Assembly (NCBI GenBank): GCA_965261695.1
Contig: OZ253474.1
Span: 3,100,001-3,164,000 of the forward strand
Length of the DNA stretch: 64,000 nucleotides
Direction: 5' to 3'
Source: Bin5 sp965261695
GTDB taxonomy: Bacteria > Chloroflexota > Anaerolineae > Caldilineales > Caldilineaceae
The notes below the pieces were generated by a model that was not told where the DNA came from, searched no databases, and saw only the letters and a program-made list of their open reading frames with translations. This document shows, one piece after another, positions 50,847 through 59,532 of the stretch. Within the stretch, counting starts at the first letter, position 1. The number at the start of each line of letters is the position of its first letter. The position numbers and the translations under genes are program-made.

Positions 50847-51236
50847 ATGAGTGAGTATATCGAAGCGGTTGGACGACGCAAGAGCGCCACGGCACGGGTA
50901 CGGCTGTATGAAGGAGAAGGGGATATAGTCGTCAACAGCCTGCCGTTGAATGGCTATTTCGGGCGCGCACTGGATCAGATGGTGATTCGCCAGCCGCTGA
51001 TCCTGACCGGTACGGAGAATAGTTTCAATATCAGCATCAAGGTGCATGGCGGCGGGGAAGGCGGCCAGGCCCACGCAGTCCGCCATGGGCTGTCGCGGGC
51101 GCTCGTGGCTGCGGACCCGAATCTGCGGCCGACTTTGAAAGCTGCCGGTTTTCTTACACGCGATGCGCGCGTGAAGGAACGGATGAAGCCCGGCCTCAAG
51201 CGGGCGCGCAAGGCTCCGCAGTACACCAAACGCTGA
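50847..51236 (+). CDS. rpsI: 30S ribosomal protein S9
   Basis: A 129-residue S9, whose C-terminal tail touches the P-site tRNA. ATG 50847, 10 bp after rplM, gives MSEYIEAVGRRKSATARVRL with AGGAGA upstream. Conserved GQAHAVRHGLSRALVAADPN and DARVKERMKPGLKRARKAPQ (in pieces) lead to the terminal YTKR, close to the universal YSKR. It is the last gene of the ribosomal series; a strong terminator follows 30 bp later. Confidence 0.97.
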   Translation: MSEYIEAVGRRKSATARVRLYEGEGDIVVNSLPLNGYFGRALDQMVIRQPLILTGTENSFNISIKVHGGGEGGQAHAVRHGLSRALVAADPNLRPTLKAAGFLTRDARVKERMKPGLKRARKAPQYTKR

Positions 51237-51265
51237 GAGAGCTTGGCAGGAATCGACAAGTGGGA

Positions 51266-51291
51266 AAGCGGTGGCTTGGCCATCGCTTTTT
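51266..51291 (+). terminator. intrinsic terminator after rpsI
   Basis: A 9-bp stem (AGCGGTGGC and GCCATCGCT, one G-T pair) with a TTG loop, followed by four to five T's. It marks the end of the ribosomal protein transcription unit. Confidence 0.8.
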
Positions 51292-51402
51292 GTTCGTTTG
51301 CCTGTTCGGGTCGTCAGCCGGAGGGCTGCTGGAACGTCCCCGCGGCGGCGTGAATGTTCCCACTGTGCAGGGTAATCGTCATAGAGGGAGAGTCCGGGGT
51401 AT

Positions 51403-52017
51403 ATGCTGATCCGATGCGGAATGCTGCTCATTTCGGAAGCGGCTGGCTCTGCGAGCGATGACGCAGCCCTGACAGATGTGCAGAGATTGCTGGCCGGACG
51501 GTTGGAGGGATTGCTCCCCTTCGCCAGCCGCATCTATGCAGCGCCTCCTCGCTATCAGGTGGAAGAGACTTTGCGCCAGTGGTGCGATGAAGAGGAGTTG
51601 GACCTGATCGTAACGGTGGGCGGCACGTTCCCGGCGCCGGGTCCCTCGGTGCAGGAGATCGTGCCGGAAGCGACAGCGGCCGTGCTGGAGCGGTCGATGC
51701 CTGCCTTGCCGGAGACGATGCGGGCGCGGGCCGCGGCGACGTATCCCCTGGCGCTGCTGGATCGAGGCGTGGCTGGCATCCGCGGGCGGACGTTGATCGT
51801 CAACCTGCCCGGCACGCGTGAACTGGCAGCTGCGTTCCTGGAGAGCATCCTCGACCTGCTCCCGCCGATCGCGGCGCGGCTTGGGGCTGAAGATGAACCG
51901 CCCGCGATTGAGGCCGTACCGGTTTCTTCAGGGCACGAGAATACACAGCCCCAATCCGGCGCGTTGAACCAAGAGGAATTCGCCGCATTTCTGCGGCGGC
52001 GACAGAAGGGCGGCTGA
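51403..52017 (+). CDS. MoaB/Mog-like molybdopterin-binding protein
   Basis: A 204-residue protein of the MoaB/MogA fold, which in relatives adenylylates molybdopterin before molybdate insertion. The first strand MLIRCGMLLISEAAGSASDD is followed by LDLIVTVGGTFPAPGPSVQE (about residues 66-85, in place of the usual TTGGTG loop) and VPEATAAVLERSMPALPETM (in pieces). GRTLIVNLPGTRELAAAFLE near residue 129 is the second motif. About 35 polar residues are added at the C-terminus. The TGGTG loop is altered, so catalysis is not certain. The Mo enzyme at 10.4 kb is a plausible customer. Confidence 0.8.
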   Translation: MLIRCGMLLISEAAGSASDDAALTDVQRLLAGRLEGLLPFASRIYAAPPRYQVEETLRQWCDEEELDLIVTVGGTFPAPGPSVQEIVPEATAAVLERSMPALPETMRARAAATYPLALLDRGVAGIRGRTLIVNLPGTRELAAAFLESILDLLPPIAARLGAEDEPPAIEAVPVSSGHENTQPQSGALNQEEFAAFLRRRQKGG

Positions 52018-52229
52018 GAAGCCCGTTGCGGAACGCCCTCCAACCGGGCGTGTCGGTAGCAGCGCATTCTTGACTTTTGGCCTTCATTGCGGGTACTATC
52101 TTTTGTAGTTAAGTCTACAGCCGCTTCGGACGATTCTTGTTAAGCTTGTTGTTGTCTGGGGAGTTGAAGACAGTTTCGGTCACAAGGTTGCTATTTGCAG
52201 GTACGTATACAGGAGTAGGAGACGAGAAA

Positions 52230-52559
52230 ATGGGTGGGAACACAGTTGTTGTCACAGACGCGAATTTCGAAGATGAGGTCATTCAATCGGAACTCCTCGT
52301 GCTCGTGGATTTCTGGGCGGAGTGGTGCGGTCCGTGCAAGATGATCGCGCCGGTTCTGGATGAGATCGCTTCCGAACTAGACGGCAAGCTGACCATCGGC
52401 AAGCTCGATGTGGACGAGAATCAGAGCACGGCGATGGCCTTCGGCGTTATGAGCATCCCCACGCTGATGCTGTTCAAGGGCGGCCAGCAGGTGGAAACGA
52501 TCGTCGGTTTCCAGCAGAAAGCCCAATTGCTGGGCAAGATTCAGGCGCACCTGAACTGA
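52230..52559 (+). CDS. trxA: thioredoxin
   Basis: A 109-residue thioredoxin, a general disulfide reductase. The active site is WCGPCK (cysteines near residues 35 and 38) in FWAEWCGPCKMIAPVLDEIA, and the cis-Pro loop is SIPTLMLFKGG. ATG 52230 gives a protein of the usual length starting MGGNTVVVTDANFEDEV; a longer upstream frame lacks similarity. GGAGACGAGAAA precedes it. A strong terminator follows at 52587. Confidence 0.96.
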   Translation: MGGNTVVVTDANFEDEVIQSELLVLVDFWAEWCGPCKMIAPVLDEIASELDGKLTIGKLDVDENQSTAMAFGVMSIPTLMLFKGGQQVETIVGFQQKAQLLGKIQAHLN

Positions 52560-52586
52560 CGGCTGATTCGAATAGACTCCTGCCAA

Positions 52587-52615
52587 GGCCTGCCGCGACC
52601 GCGGCGGGCCTTTTT
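52587..52615 (+). terminator. intrinsic terminator after trxA
   Basis: A 10-bp GC-rich stem (GGCCTGCCGC and GCGGCGGGCC, one G-T pair), a GACC loop and five T's: a textbook Rho-independent terminator. Confidence 0.9.
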
Positions 52616-52630
52616 GATCCCAATACCGGG

Positions 52631-52639
52631 TGTTACAAT
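52631..52639 (+). promoter_or_regulatory. candidate extended -10 promoter for trpB2
   Basis: TGTTACAAT (TGn plus TACAAT) lies just after the trxA terminator and about 75 nt before the trpB2 ATG. No good -35 is present. Confidence 0.4.
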
Positions 52640-52712
52640 TGCCGGCAGAACGGGTGCGAAAGCGTATCTTTATCCAACTGAAATCCTCTATCGGAGCCAG
52701 CGAAGCGCAGTA

Positions 52713-54083
52713 ATGAGCAGACAAAAGAGAGTGATCCTCAACGAGTCGGAGATGCCGACCCATTGGTATAACATCACCGCTGATCTGCCCGCCGCAGGGG
52801 TTGAACTGCCGCCGCCTTTACATCCGGGCACGGGTCAACCGATTGGGCCGGACGATCTGGCGCCCCTGTTTCCCATGTCGCTGATTCTGCAGGAAGTCAG
52901 CGCTGAGCGCTATATCGAGATTCCTGAGCCGGTGTAGGAGGTGTACCGTACGTGGCGGCCTACGCCCCTGGTCCGGGCGTATGAGTGGGAGAAGGCATTG
53001 GATACGCCGGCCCGCATCTACTACAAGTATGAGGGCGGCAGCCCGTCGGGCAGCCATAAACCGAACACCGCGGTGGCTCAGGCCTACTACAACAAAGAGG
53101 TGGGGGTTACCCGCCTTGCGACGGAGACCGGAGCCGGACAATGGGGCAGCGCCCTAAGCTTTGCCTGCCAGGTTTTCGGGATAGAGTGCAAAGTCTACAT
53201 GGTGCGGGTCAGCTATGAGCAGAAGCCCTATCGCAAAGTTCTCATGCAGACGTGGGGAAAGGAGGTTGTTCCCAGCCCCAGCCCGGACACGAATGCCGGT
53301 CGTCGGATCCTGGCCCGACAGCCCGGACAGCACAGGCAGCCTCGGTATTGCCATATCGGAGGCGGTGGAAGATGCCGCCACGCGCGACGATACGAAATAT
53401 TCACTTGGCTCGGTGCGAATCATGTGCTTCTGCATCAGACGGTCATCGGTCAGGAGGTGATCAGCGGGCTGGAGGCGTTCGGTGAGGATTGGCCGGACGT
53501 GCTGGTCGGCTGCACGGGCGGCGGCAGCAACTTTGCTGGATTTGTCTTCCCCTTCCTCAAGGAAAACATCAGCGGCGGCAGGAACGCCCGTGTGGTAGCG
53601 GTCGAACCGGCGGCTGCGCCGAGTTTGACGCGTGGGGTCTACACCTATGATTTCGGCGATACGGCGCAGACGACGCCGTTGATCAAGATGCACACGCTCG
53701 GCCACGATTTCGTGCCGGCGCCAATCCACGCCGGTGGGCTACGTTATCACGGCATGAGCGCCCAGGTCAGCGCGTTAAATGCGGCGGGGCTGATCGAGGC
53801 GGTAAATGTTCAGCAGCGGGCTATTTTCGAGGCTGCGCGCTCCTTTACCGGTACGGAAGGCATCCTGCCAGCGCCTGAGCCGGCCCACGTTATCTGGGGA
53901 GCGATGCAGGAGGCATTGGCCTGCAAAGAAAGCGGTGAGAGAAAAGTGATCGTCTTCAACATGTGCGGCCACGGCCACTTCGATCTAGCGGCATACGAGC
54001 AGCATCTGGCTGACAATCTGGAAGACTTCGACTATCCCGAGGAGGCGATCCGGGCGAGTCTGCAAAGGGTGCCGTCATTATAG
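52713..54083 (+). pseudogene. trpB2: TrpB2-type tryptophan synthase beta homologue with three lesions
   Basis: A PLP enzyme of the TrpB2 group (tryptophan synthase beta-like, indole plus serine). Conserved parts are MPTHWYNITADLP and LHPGTGQPIGPDDLAPLFPM (in pieces), YKYEGGSPSGSHKPNTAVAQ with the Schiff-base Lys, ETGAGQWGSALSFACQVFG, and VGCTGGGSNFAGFVFPF. Three defects break it: an in-frame TAG at 52935-52937, an extra base near 53310 and a missing base near 53412. Between the two indels the correct frame reads DSTGSLGIAISEAVEDAATR. Everything else is well conserved, so decay is recent or these are assembly errors. Confidence 0.88.
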
Positions 54084-54130
54084 ACGAAGGGTGTTTGCAG
54101 ATTCCAAAGGGTTGAGCAGGCGTGCCCTGT

Positions 54131-54895
54131 TCAGCGGGCGGTCGGCGTTGTCAGCATCGTCAATATGGTTCGAAGCGCGAACAGCAGCAGGAAAATCGTC
54201 AGGTCGATCATCGCGACCAGAAAGAAGGCGCCGGTCAGCACTTGTACCGGGCCGAAGAGAAAGTTCAGCAGCAAGACTACATTGCGGCCTGATTGATCGA
54301 TGAGCACAAAGAGCGCACCGATGAGGAGGAGATAGATGCCCAGGGATTTGAGCGGCGCGCGGTCGCTGGCGCTTGGCATCATCGCGTTGGCAACGGCGAA
54401 GAGCAGGTAGCTCCACCACAGGCTGTCCGGCTTGTGGGACAGGCCGTCGACAACAAAGGTCAGCCCGTCCAGCAGCTTGCCCGTGCGCCAGGCGAAGGCG
54501 ATTGTTTCGGTGTCGAAGACCTGCTCACCGATGAGCACGATCAGGGCCGACCCGATCAGCAGCGGCGCCAACCCCACAAGACTGTCCTTCAGCGCGCCGC
54601 CCGACGCAACCGTTACGCTCCCCAGGCCGATGGTATTGCGAGTAAATTTTGGCCACACGCGAAATTTGCTCGTTTTCAATCCGAGGAGCCTGGCGATCAA
54701 CCAGTGGGAGGCTTCGTGGATCAGAATGCCGGGCAGGTAGACCAGGAACAGAATCACCATCGCGATGCTGTCTGAGCCGGTGATCTGATAGACGATCTCC
54801 TGGATCAGCAGGCCGATGCGCCAGCTCAGCCACCACAGCGCGGCGAGCAGGATGAAGAAGAGGAGGAAGAAGAGATATGGGGAGAATGCAGACAT
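54131..54895 (-). CDS. membrane M50-like zinc metalloprotease
   Basis: A 254-residue integral membrane protein with five to six helices. The second helix region holds the zinc-binding HExxH as LIHEASHWLIARLLG (HEASH near residue 60), in a site-2-protease-like hydrophobic setting. A NAMMPSASDR segment near residue 170 may take the place of the usual NPDG-type third ligand (Asp). It is the last gene of the gap-pgk-X-tpiA unit, 27 bp after tpiA, but nothing links it to glycolysis. A family member with intramembrane protease-like architecture is likely; the substrate is unknown. Confidence 0.7.
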   Translation of the reverse strand: MSAFSPYLFFLLFFILLAALWWLSWRIGLLIQEIVYQITGSDSIAMVILFLVYLPGILIHEASHWLIARLLGLKTSKFRVWPKFTRNTIGLGSVTVASGGALKDSLVGLAPLLIGSALIVLIGEQVFDTETIAFAWRTGKLLDGLTFVVDGLSHKPDSLWWSYLLFAVANAMMPSASDRAPLKSLGIYLLLIGALFVLIDQSGRNVVLLLNFLFGPVQVLTGAFFLVAMIDLTIFLLLFALRTILTMLTTPTAR

Positions 54896-54922
54896 CGGGA
54901 AAGCGGGTCGGCGCGGCGCGGA

Positions 54923-55690
54923 TTAGCTGCCGTACACCGCAGCGGTGATCTTCACCATCTGCGCGTAACTTTCGGCCTCAAGCGATGCCCCGCCGATGAG
55001 CGCGCCGTCGATATCCGGCTTTTCCATGATGGCGCGAATGTTATCCGGTTTTGTGCTGCCGCCGTAGAGGATGCGGGTCGTGTCGGCGACAGAGTCCGCA
55101 TGCAAATCGCGCAGGATGGCGCGTACCAGCCCGCAGATCTCGCCGGCCGTTTCGGCGGTCGCGGCCCGGCCCGTGCCGATAGCCCAGATCGGCTCGTAGG
55201 CGATCACCAGAGATTTGACCTGCGCGCCGCTGATGCCATCGAGCGCGGCGCGCACCTGTCGGCTGATGATCTCTCCGGTTTCGCCCCGCTCGTTCTGTTC
55301 GAGGGTCTCCCCCGCGCAGACAATTGGAGTCAGTTCGTGCGCCAGCGCGGCGCGGCTCTTCTTGTTGACGGTTTCGTCGCTCTCGCCGAACTGCTGCCGA
55401 CGCTCGCTGTGTCCGATGATCACGTATTCGACGAGTCCACGCAGCATCGGCGGGCTGATCTCTCCGGTATAAGCGCCGCTTTCCTGCCAGTGGCAGTTTT
55501 GCGCGCCCAGTGATAAAGGCATGTCGGTCGTCATCGTGTTAAGCGGGTGCAGACAGACGGAAGGCGGACACAGCACCTGCTCTACGGCTGTGCAACTGCC
55601 GACAAGCGCGTCGATCCGCCGCGTCAATGCAATCGCCTCCGACACGCTCTTGTTCATTTTCCAGTTGCCAGCCATCATCGGCTTGCGCAT
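54923..55690 (-). CDS. tpiA: triosephosphate isomerase
   Basis: A 255-residue triosephosphate isomerase interconverting DHAP and glyceraldehyde 3-phosphate. It starts MRKPMMAGNWKMNKSVSEAI with the substrate Lys in GNWKMN, has the catalytic His in IIGHSERRQQFGE and the catalytic Glu in VIAYEPIWAIGTGRAAT. The phosphate loops ILYGGSTKPDN and IDGALIGGASLEAES are complete. It follows the small X gene by 67 bp in the reverse-strand glycolytic operon. Confidence 0.97.
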   Translation of the reverse strand: MRKPMMAGNWKMNKSVSEAIALTRRIDALVGSCTAVEQVLCPPSVCLHPLNTMTTDMPLSLGAQNCHWQESGAYTGEISPPMLRGLVEYVIIGHSERRQQFGESDETVNKKSRAALAHELTPIVCAGETLEQNERGETGEIISRQVRAALDGISGAQVKSLVIAYEPIWAIGTGRAATAETAGEICGLVRAILRDLHADSVADTTRILYGGSTKPDNIRAIMEKPDIDGALIGGASLEAESYAQMVKITAAVYGS

Positions 55691-55757
55691 AGCGAGTGTT
55701 TTCCGAGGGCGGCTGTGTCAGAATGTGCAGTGCGAATGCGCGGGGACAGCGTGCGGC

Positions 55758-56159
55758 CTATTGTTCTCCGGCCTGGCGCTCTTCGCCTGATTGCGAACTA
55801 TCGCTGGTCGGCTCGTCTTGCTCCGGCGGCGCGTTGAAGCGGATCAACTCCTCTTCGTACTCTTCGGCGGAAAGCCAGCGGCCGCCATTGACTTCATGAC
55901 GGGAGACATTCTTGTTGCGGTCGAACCAGATTTCGATCTCGACCTGAGTAAAGCAGCGGTTCTTGCCGCTCCCTTGCAGCACCTTGCGCGCGTAGTACTC
56001 GTTGTCGTTCTCCTCGTCGCGACTGAGACTGTTGATCAGATCGATTTCAGCCGTGATCGGTTCGCGGCAGCGGTTGCTGAAGACATAGATGGAGAGGGCG
56101 CGACTGCCGCCGCCACCGCCGCCGGTAAAGAACGATGCCAGTTTTTTGAGAAAGCTCAT
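55758..56159 (-). CDS. small charged protein of unknown function between pgk and tpiA
   Basis: A 133-residue protein with no family I can name. A basic-hydrophobic N-terminus (MSFLKKLASFF) leads into a glycine run (GGGGGG), then an alpha/beta-like core with ALSIYVFSNRCREPITAEID (in pieces), RKVLQGSGKNRCFTQVEIEI and WFDRNKN. The tail is acidic and Gln/Ser-rich. Its ATG overlaps the pgk stop in ATGA, so it is translationally coupled to pgk. This fixed position suggests a role in expression or activity of the glycolytic enzymes, but that is speculation. Confidence 0.6.
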   Translation of the reverse strand: MSFLKKLASFFTGGGGGGSRALSIYVFSNRCREPITAEIDLINSLSRDEENDNEYYARKVLQGSGKNRCFTQVEIEIWFDRNKNVSRHEVNGGRWLSAEEYEEELIRFNAPPEQDEPTSDSSQSGEERQAGEQ

Positions 56160-57346
56160 CGGTCACCACCTTTGTTGTCCAGTGCCGCCACGCCGGGCAG
56201 CAATCTGCCCTCCAGGAACTCCAGGCTGGCGCCTCCGCCTGTGCTCACATGGGACATGCGCTCGACCAGTCCGGCCTGCCGCACAGCGGCCGCCGAGTCG
56301 CCGCCGCCGATGATCGTGGTGGCATGGGATAGAGTTGCCAACATTTCGGCGATGGCGTTCGTTCCGCGGGCGAAGGCCGGAAATTCAAAGACGCCCATCG
56401 GACCGTTCCAGAGGACAGTGCGCGCGCCGGCCAACCGGTTGGCAAAGTGGGCCACCGTGGCCGCGCCGATGTCCAGGGCCATCCAGCCCGCCGGAATTTC
56501 CTCAACGCTGACGGTGCGACAGTCGGCGTCCGCGGCAAAGCTGTCGGCAACGGTCAGATCGACCGGCAGTTGGATGATGCCAACTCCTGCAGCGCACATT
56601 GCTCGCGCCGTGTCGAGCGCGTCCGTCTCGACCAGACTGGCTTCCATCCGACAGCCCGAGGCGGCGAGAAATGTGTTGGCCATGCCGCCGCCGATCAGAA
56701 TCGCATCTACCTTTTGCAGGAGCTTTTCGATGATAGCGATTTTGTCGCTGACCTTGGCGCCGCCCAGGATGGCAATGAAGGGACGGGCAGGCACATCCAA
56801 CGCGTCCCCCAGGTTAGCCAACTCCTTTTCCATCAGGAGACCGGCTACGGACGGCAGATGGGCGGCCACGCCGGTTGTGCTGGCGTGCGCCCTGTGCGCG
56901 CTGCCAAAGGCATCGTTGACAAACAGATCGCCCAGGCGGGCCAGCGCCGCGCTCAGCCGCGGATCATTCTTGGTTTCGCCGGGTTCGAAGCGGGTGTTCT
57001 CCAGCAGCATCACATCGCCTGGGCCGAGGTCGGCGGCAGTCTCTTCTACCTGCTGCCCGGTTACGGCGCCGGGGAAGCGCACGTCTGCCTCGAGCAACTG
57101 GCTCAGCCGTTGCGCGGCGGGCCGCAAGCTGTAGCGGGGGTCAGGCGCGCCTTTGGGCCGGCCCAGGTGGCTCATCAGAGCCAGGGACGCCTCGTGCGCG
57201 CGCAGGAATTCAACTGTCGGCAGGGTGGCGCTGATACGAGCGTCGTCGCTGATGTGGCCGCTGTCGTCTATGGGCACGTTGAAATCGACGCGGACAAGCG
57301 CGCGTTTACCCTGCCAGTCGATATCCCGAATCGTCTTTTTGCGCAT
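56156..57346 (-). CDS. pgk: phosphoglycerate kinase
   Basis: A 396-residue phosphoglycerate kinase, making ATP from 1,3-bisphosphoglycerate. The N-domain has RALVRVDFNVPIDD (residues ~14-27), LMSHLGRPKG near residue 58 and MLLENTRFEPGE. The C-domain has AILGGAKVSDKIAIIEKLL near residues 190-208, ILIGGGMANTF, LWNGPMGVFEF near 314 and TIIGGGDSAAAV with VSTGGGASLEFLEG. Standard length. It follows gap by 36 bp and ends in an ATGA overlap with the small X gene. Confidence 0.97.
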   Translation of the reverse strand: MRKKTIRDIDWQGKRALVRVDFNVPIDDSGHISDDARISATLPTVEFLRAHEASLALMSHLGRPKGAPDPRYSLRPAAQRLSQLLEADVRFPGAVTGQQVEETAADLGPGDVMLLENTRFEPGETKNDPRLSAALARLGDLFVNDAFGSAHRAHASTTGVAAHLPSVAGLLMEKELANLGDALDVPARPFIAILGGAKVSDKIAIIEKLLQKVDAILIGGGMANTFLAASGCRMEASLVETDALDTARAMCAAGVGIIQLPVDLTVADSFAADADCRTVSVEEIPAGWMALDIGAATVAHFANRLAGARTVLWNGPMGVFEFPAFARGTNAIAEMLATLSHATTIIGGGDSAAAVRQAGLVERMSHVSTGGGASLEFLEGRLLPGVAALDNKGGDR

Positions 57347-57382
57347 GAAGCCCCGCCCGCCCCTGCTGGTCTGGTGTATACG

Positions 57383-58393
57383 TTACACACCCTGGGCGGC
57401 GATAAAGGCGGCCAGATCGGTGACCCGGACACTATACGCCCACTCGTTGTCGTACCAGGTAACGACCTTGACCAGATCGCCGTAACAGGCTGTGAACTCG
57501 GCGTCAATTACGCTGCTGTGCGCATTGCCCTTAAAATCCGAACTGACCAGGGGTTCATAGCTGACATCCAGGATGCCTTTCATCGGTCCGGCCGCGGCGG
57601 CGTCAAAAGCGGCCATCAGGTCGTCGGTGTTGCCGGGCGTGCTCACTTTGGCGACGAAATCGACGACACTGACGGTTGATGTGGGGACGCGCATGGCCAT
57701 GCCATCAAACTTGCCGTCCAGTTCCGGCACCACCAACGCCACCGCTTTGGCTGCGCCGGTCGTGGTCGGAATGATGTTCATGCCGGCGGCCCTGGAGCGG
57801 CGCAGGTCTTCGTGGACAAAATCGAGAATGCGCTGGTCCGTCGTATAGGCATGCACGGTCGTCATCAGCCCCTGCTCGATGCCGATTGTGTCGTTGACGA
57901 CCTTGGCCGCGGGCGCCAGACAGTTGGTTGTGCAGCTGGCATTGCTAATGACGTGATGGCTGTCCGGGTTGTACTGATCGTTGTTGACGCCCATGCAGAT
58001 GGTGATGTCTTCCCCTTTGGCCGGCGCGCTGATGATCACCTTTTTGGCGCCGGCGGCGATATGCAGGGCGGCCTTTTCGCGATCGCGAAAGACGCCGGTG
58101 CTTTCAACGACGATATCAACTCCCATCTCAGCCCAGGGCAGTTTGCTGGGGTTCCGCTCGCTGAGCACTCTCAGCCGGTCCCCGTTGATCGACAGATCTC
58201 CATCGATCATTTCGACGACGCCATCGAACACGCCGTAGTTGGTATCGTATTTGAACAGGTGTGCCATGGTCTGCACATCACCCAGATCGTTGACGGCGAC
58301 GAGATCGAAAATATCCTGATAGCGCTCAAACAGCGCCTTGGTTACCTGACGGCCGATACGGCCGAAGCCGTTAATGGCGATCCTGGTAGTCAT
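57383..58393 (-). CDS. gap: glyceraldehyde-3-phosphate dehydrogenase, type I
   Basis: A 336-residue NAD-dependent GAPDH. ATG 58393 has GGAGG 9 nt upstream and gives MTTRIAINGFGRIGRQVTKA; an upstream in-frame ATG is unlike the family. The Rossmann motif INGFGRIG, the catalytic Cys in SNASCTTNCLAP (near residue 154), TVHAYTTDQRILD, NIIPTTTGAAKAV and WYDNEWAYSVRV are all present. It begins the reverse-strand gap-pgk-X-tpiA-protease unit. A TTGTCA (58468-58463) and TAAAAT (58442-58437) with an over-long 20-bp spacer may form the promoter. Confidence 0.96.
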   Translation of the reverse strand: MTTRIAINGFGRIGRQVTKALFERYQDIFDLVAVNDLGDVQTMAHLFKYDTNYGVFDGVVEMIDGDLSINGDRLRVLSERNPSKLPWAEMGVDIVVESTGVFRDREKAALHIAAGAKKVIISAPAKGEDITICMGVNNDQYNPDSHHVISNASCTTNCLAPAAKVVNDTIGIEQGLMTTVHAYTTDQRILDFVHEDLRRSRAAGMNIIPTTTGAAKAVALVVPELDGKFDGMAMRVPTSTVSVVDFVAKVSTPGNTDDLMAAFDAAAAGPMKGILDVSYEPLVSSDFKGNAHSSVIDAEFTACYGDLVKVVTWYDNEWAYSVRVTDLAAFIAAQGV

Positions 58394-58483
58394 TCGATAG
58401 TTTCCTCCGCAATGGTAGACGATTATGGACGATTCCATTTTAACATATTTGGCTTTTATCGCTGACAATTCTGGTAGTACAGA

Positions 58484-58632
58484 CAGGGCATCCGCATCTA
58501 ATGTGCGTCCACATCGGGAACCGGCTTTTTGCTGAGTTGCGTATTGCGCATTCCGGATTGCGTAAGGGCAGGCGAGACGGCCCCGATTCGATTGCTATAT
58601 TCGCCCGAAAAGTCTCTGTTTCAAATGGGATT
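58484..58632. repeat. MITE-like repeat, copy B
   Basis: A ~149-bp copy beginning CAGGGCATCCGCATCTAATG. It aligns with copy A (21495-21666) almost without gaps for about 145 bp, roughly three quarters identical by eye, including TTGCGTAAGGGCAGGCGAG. The right terminal repeat is lost and a GCAGAAGCTTGT word, like the end of the 428-bp element, follows. It starts about 90 bp upstream of gap. Confidence 0.6.
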
Positions 58633-58872
58633 CACAGCAGAAGCTTGTTTGGGGTGGTTGGATGGGTTGACAGGCAGGAGCGCTGGTACGAGAGATTTCG
58701 TGAGATTGGGCAAGAAAATTCTCGGCGCATCACGGGAGACGGGAGGCTGGGCGAAGGCCGCCGGCGTCGGCGCGCCGGCGGTGCACAGGCGCAGCGTGAC
58801 GCAAAGCGCTGCATGAATTCATGTGATGCCCTGCTCTGTATCCTGTCGGTGCGTGCGGAAAGTATCAAAGTG

Positions 58873-58897
58873 TCGCGAAGTGGCGCGAAGTGCCGCG
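58873..58897. repeat. CGCGAAGTG-type triplet repeat, copy 2
   Basis: Three imperfect tandem units related to those at 21264-21288 (23 of 25 bases identical). Here it lies downstream of the ~150-bp repeat, whereas at 21 kb it lies upstream. Confidence 0.6.
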
Positions 58898-59115
58898 TGA
58901 ATTCGTGTGCTGCTTTGCTCTTTCCGCAAAAATTTTTTTCGGATTGGCGCAGCGTGTTGCGCCGGCTGCGGCAGCGTTATGGTCTTGCACCCACAGTATG
59001 TTCTGTAAAAAAGTATACGTTTGTTAAGGTACAGAGATGGTTCGCGGTCGCCTTGGACTTTCAGCGATGGATACAGCCTATACGATTGTTCAGGCTCTTG
59101 CAAGGACCCAGGGTA

Positions 59116-59385
59116 CAGGGCATACGCATCTAAATCTGCATGCCAATTCTGTATGCCAATTCTGTCGGGATTCCGAATAGAAGGACGAGATAATAGGTGG
59201 AAATCGCTGTAAGCCTGCTGATTGACGACGGAAATCCAGCGCAACAAAGGCCGTCAGTCGTCGAAACCAGTCAGATTCATAGCCTGCGCGCCATCATTCG
59301 TGCAATTTTCAATGTCTGAACCCGATCTGGAAGAGATCATGGCAGCATTTCGGTGCTTTGATCCAATTTAGATGCAATTGCCCTG
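59116..59385. repeat. MITE-like repeat, copy C, with 3-bp duplication
   Basis: A 270-bp element whose ends, CAGGGCATACGCATCTAAAT (59116-59135) and the inverted ATTTAGATGCAATTGCCCTG (59366-59385), match at 17 of 20 positions. It is flanked by GTA on both sides (59113-59115 and 59386-59388), a possible target duplication. The interior is unrelated to copies A and B apart from the ends. Confidence 0.6.
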
Positions 59386-59532
59386 GTAGCACAGATAGCC
59401 TTGCGCCGGTCATCCCGTGCAGGCACAGACAAATGGGCGCGGATGTGATATATTGCGCGGTTGTTTGCACGCACTCGGGACAGAGTTTACAATCAAGTGG
59501 AACACATGTGACGACAGGAATAAGGAGTGTCC

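Larger units (their letters stand above)
58633..59532. other. gene-free spacer between gap and folC
   Basis: No convincing gene was found. The spacer continues the repeat-rich character of 20.8-22.3 kb. A ~210-codon open frame across 58501-59133 covers the repeats and has no recognisable domain, so it is left out. AT-rich patches near 58925 and 59010 are unexplained. Confidence 0.55.

Noticed and set aside
58501..59133. 210-codon frame in the gap-folC spacer
   Set aside because: It spans the repeat elements, has erratic codon use, no ribosome site and no recognisable domain.
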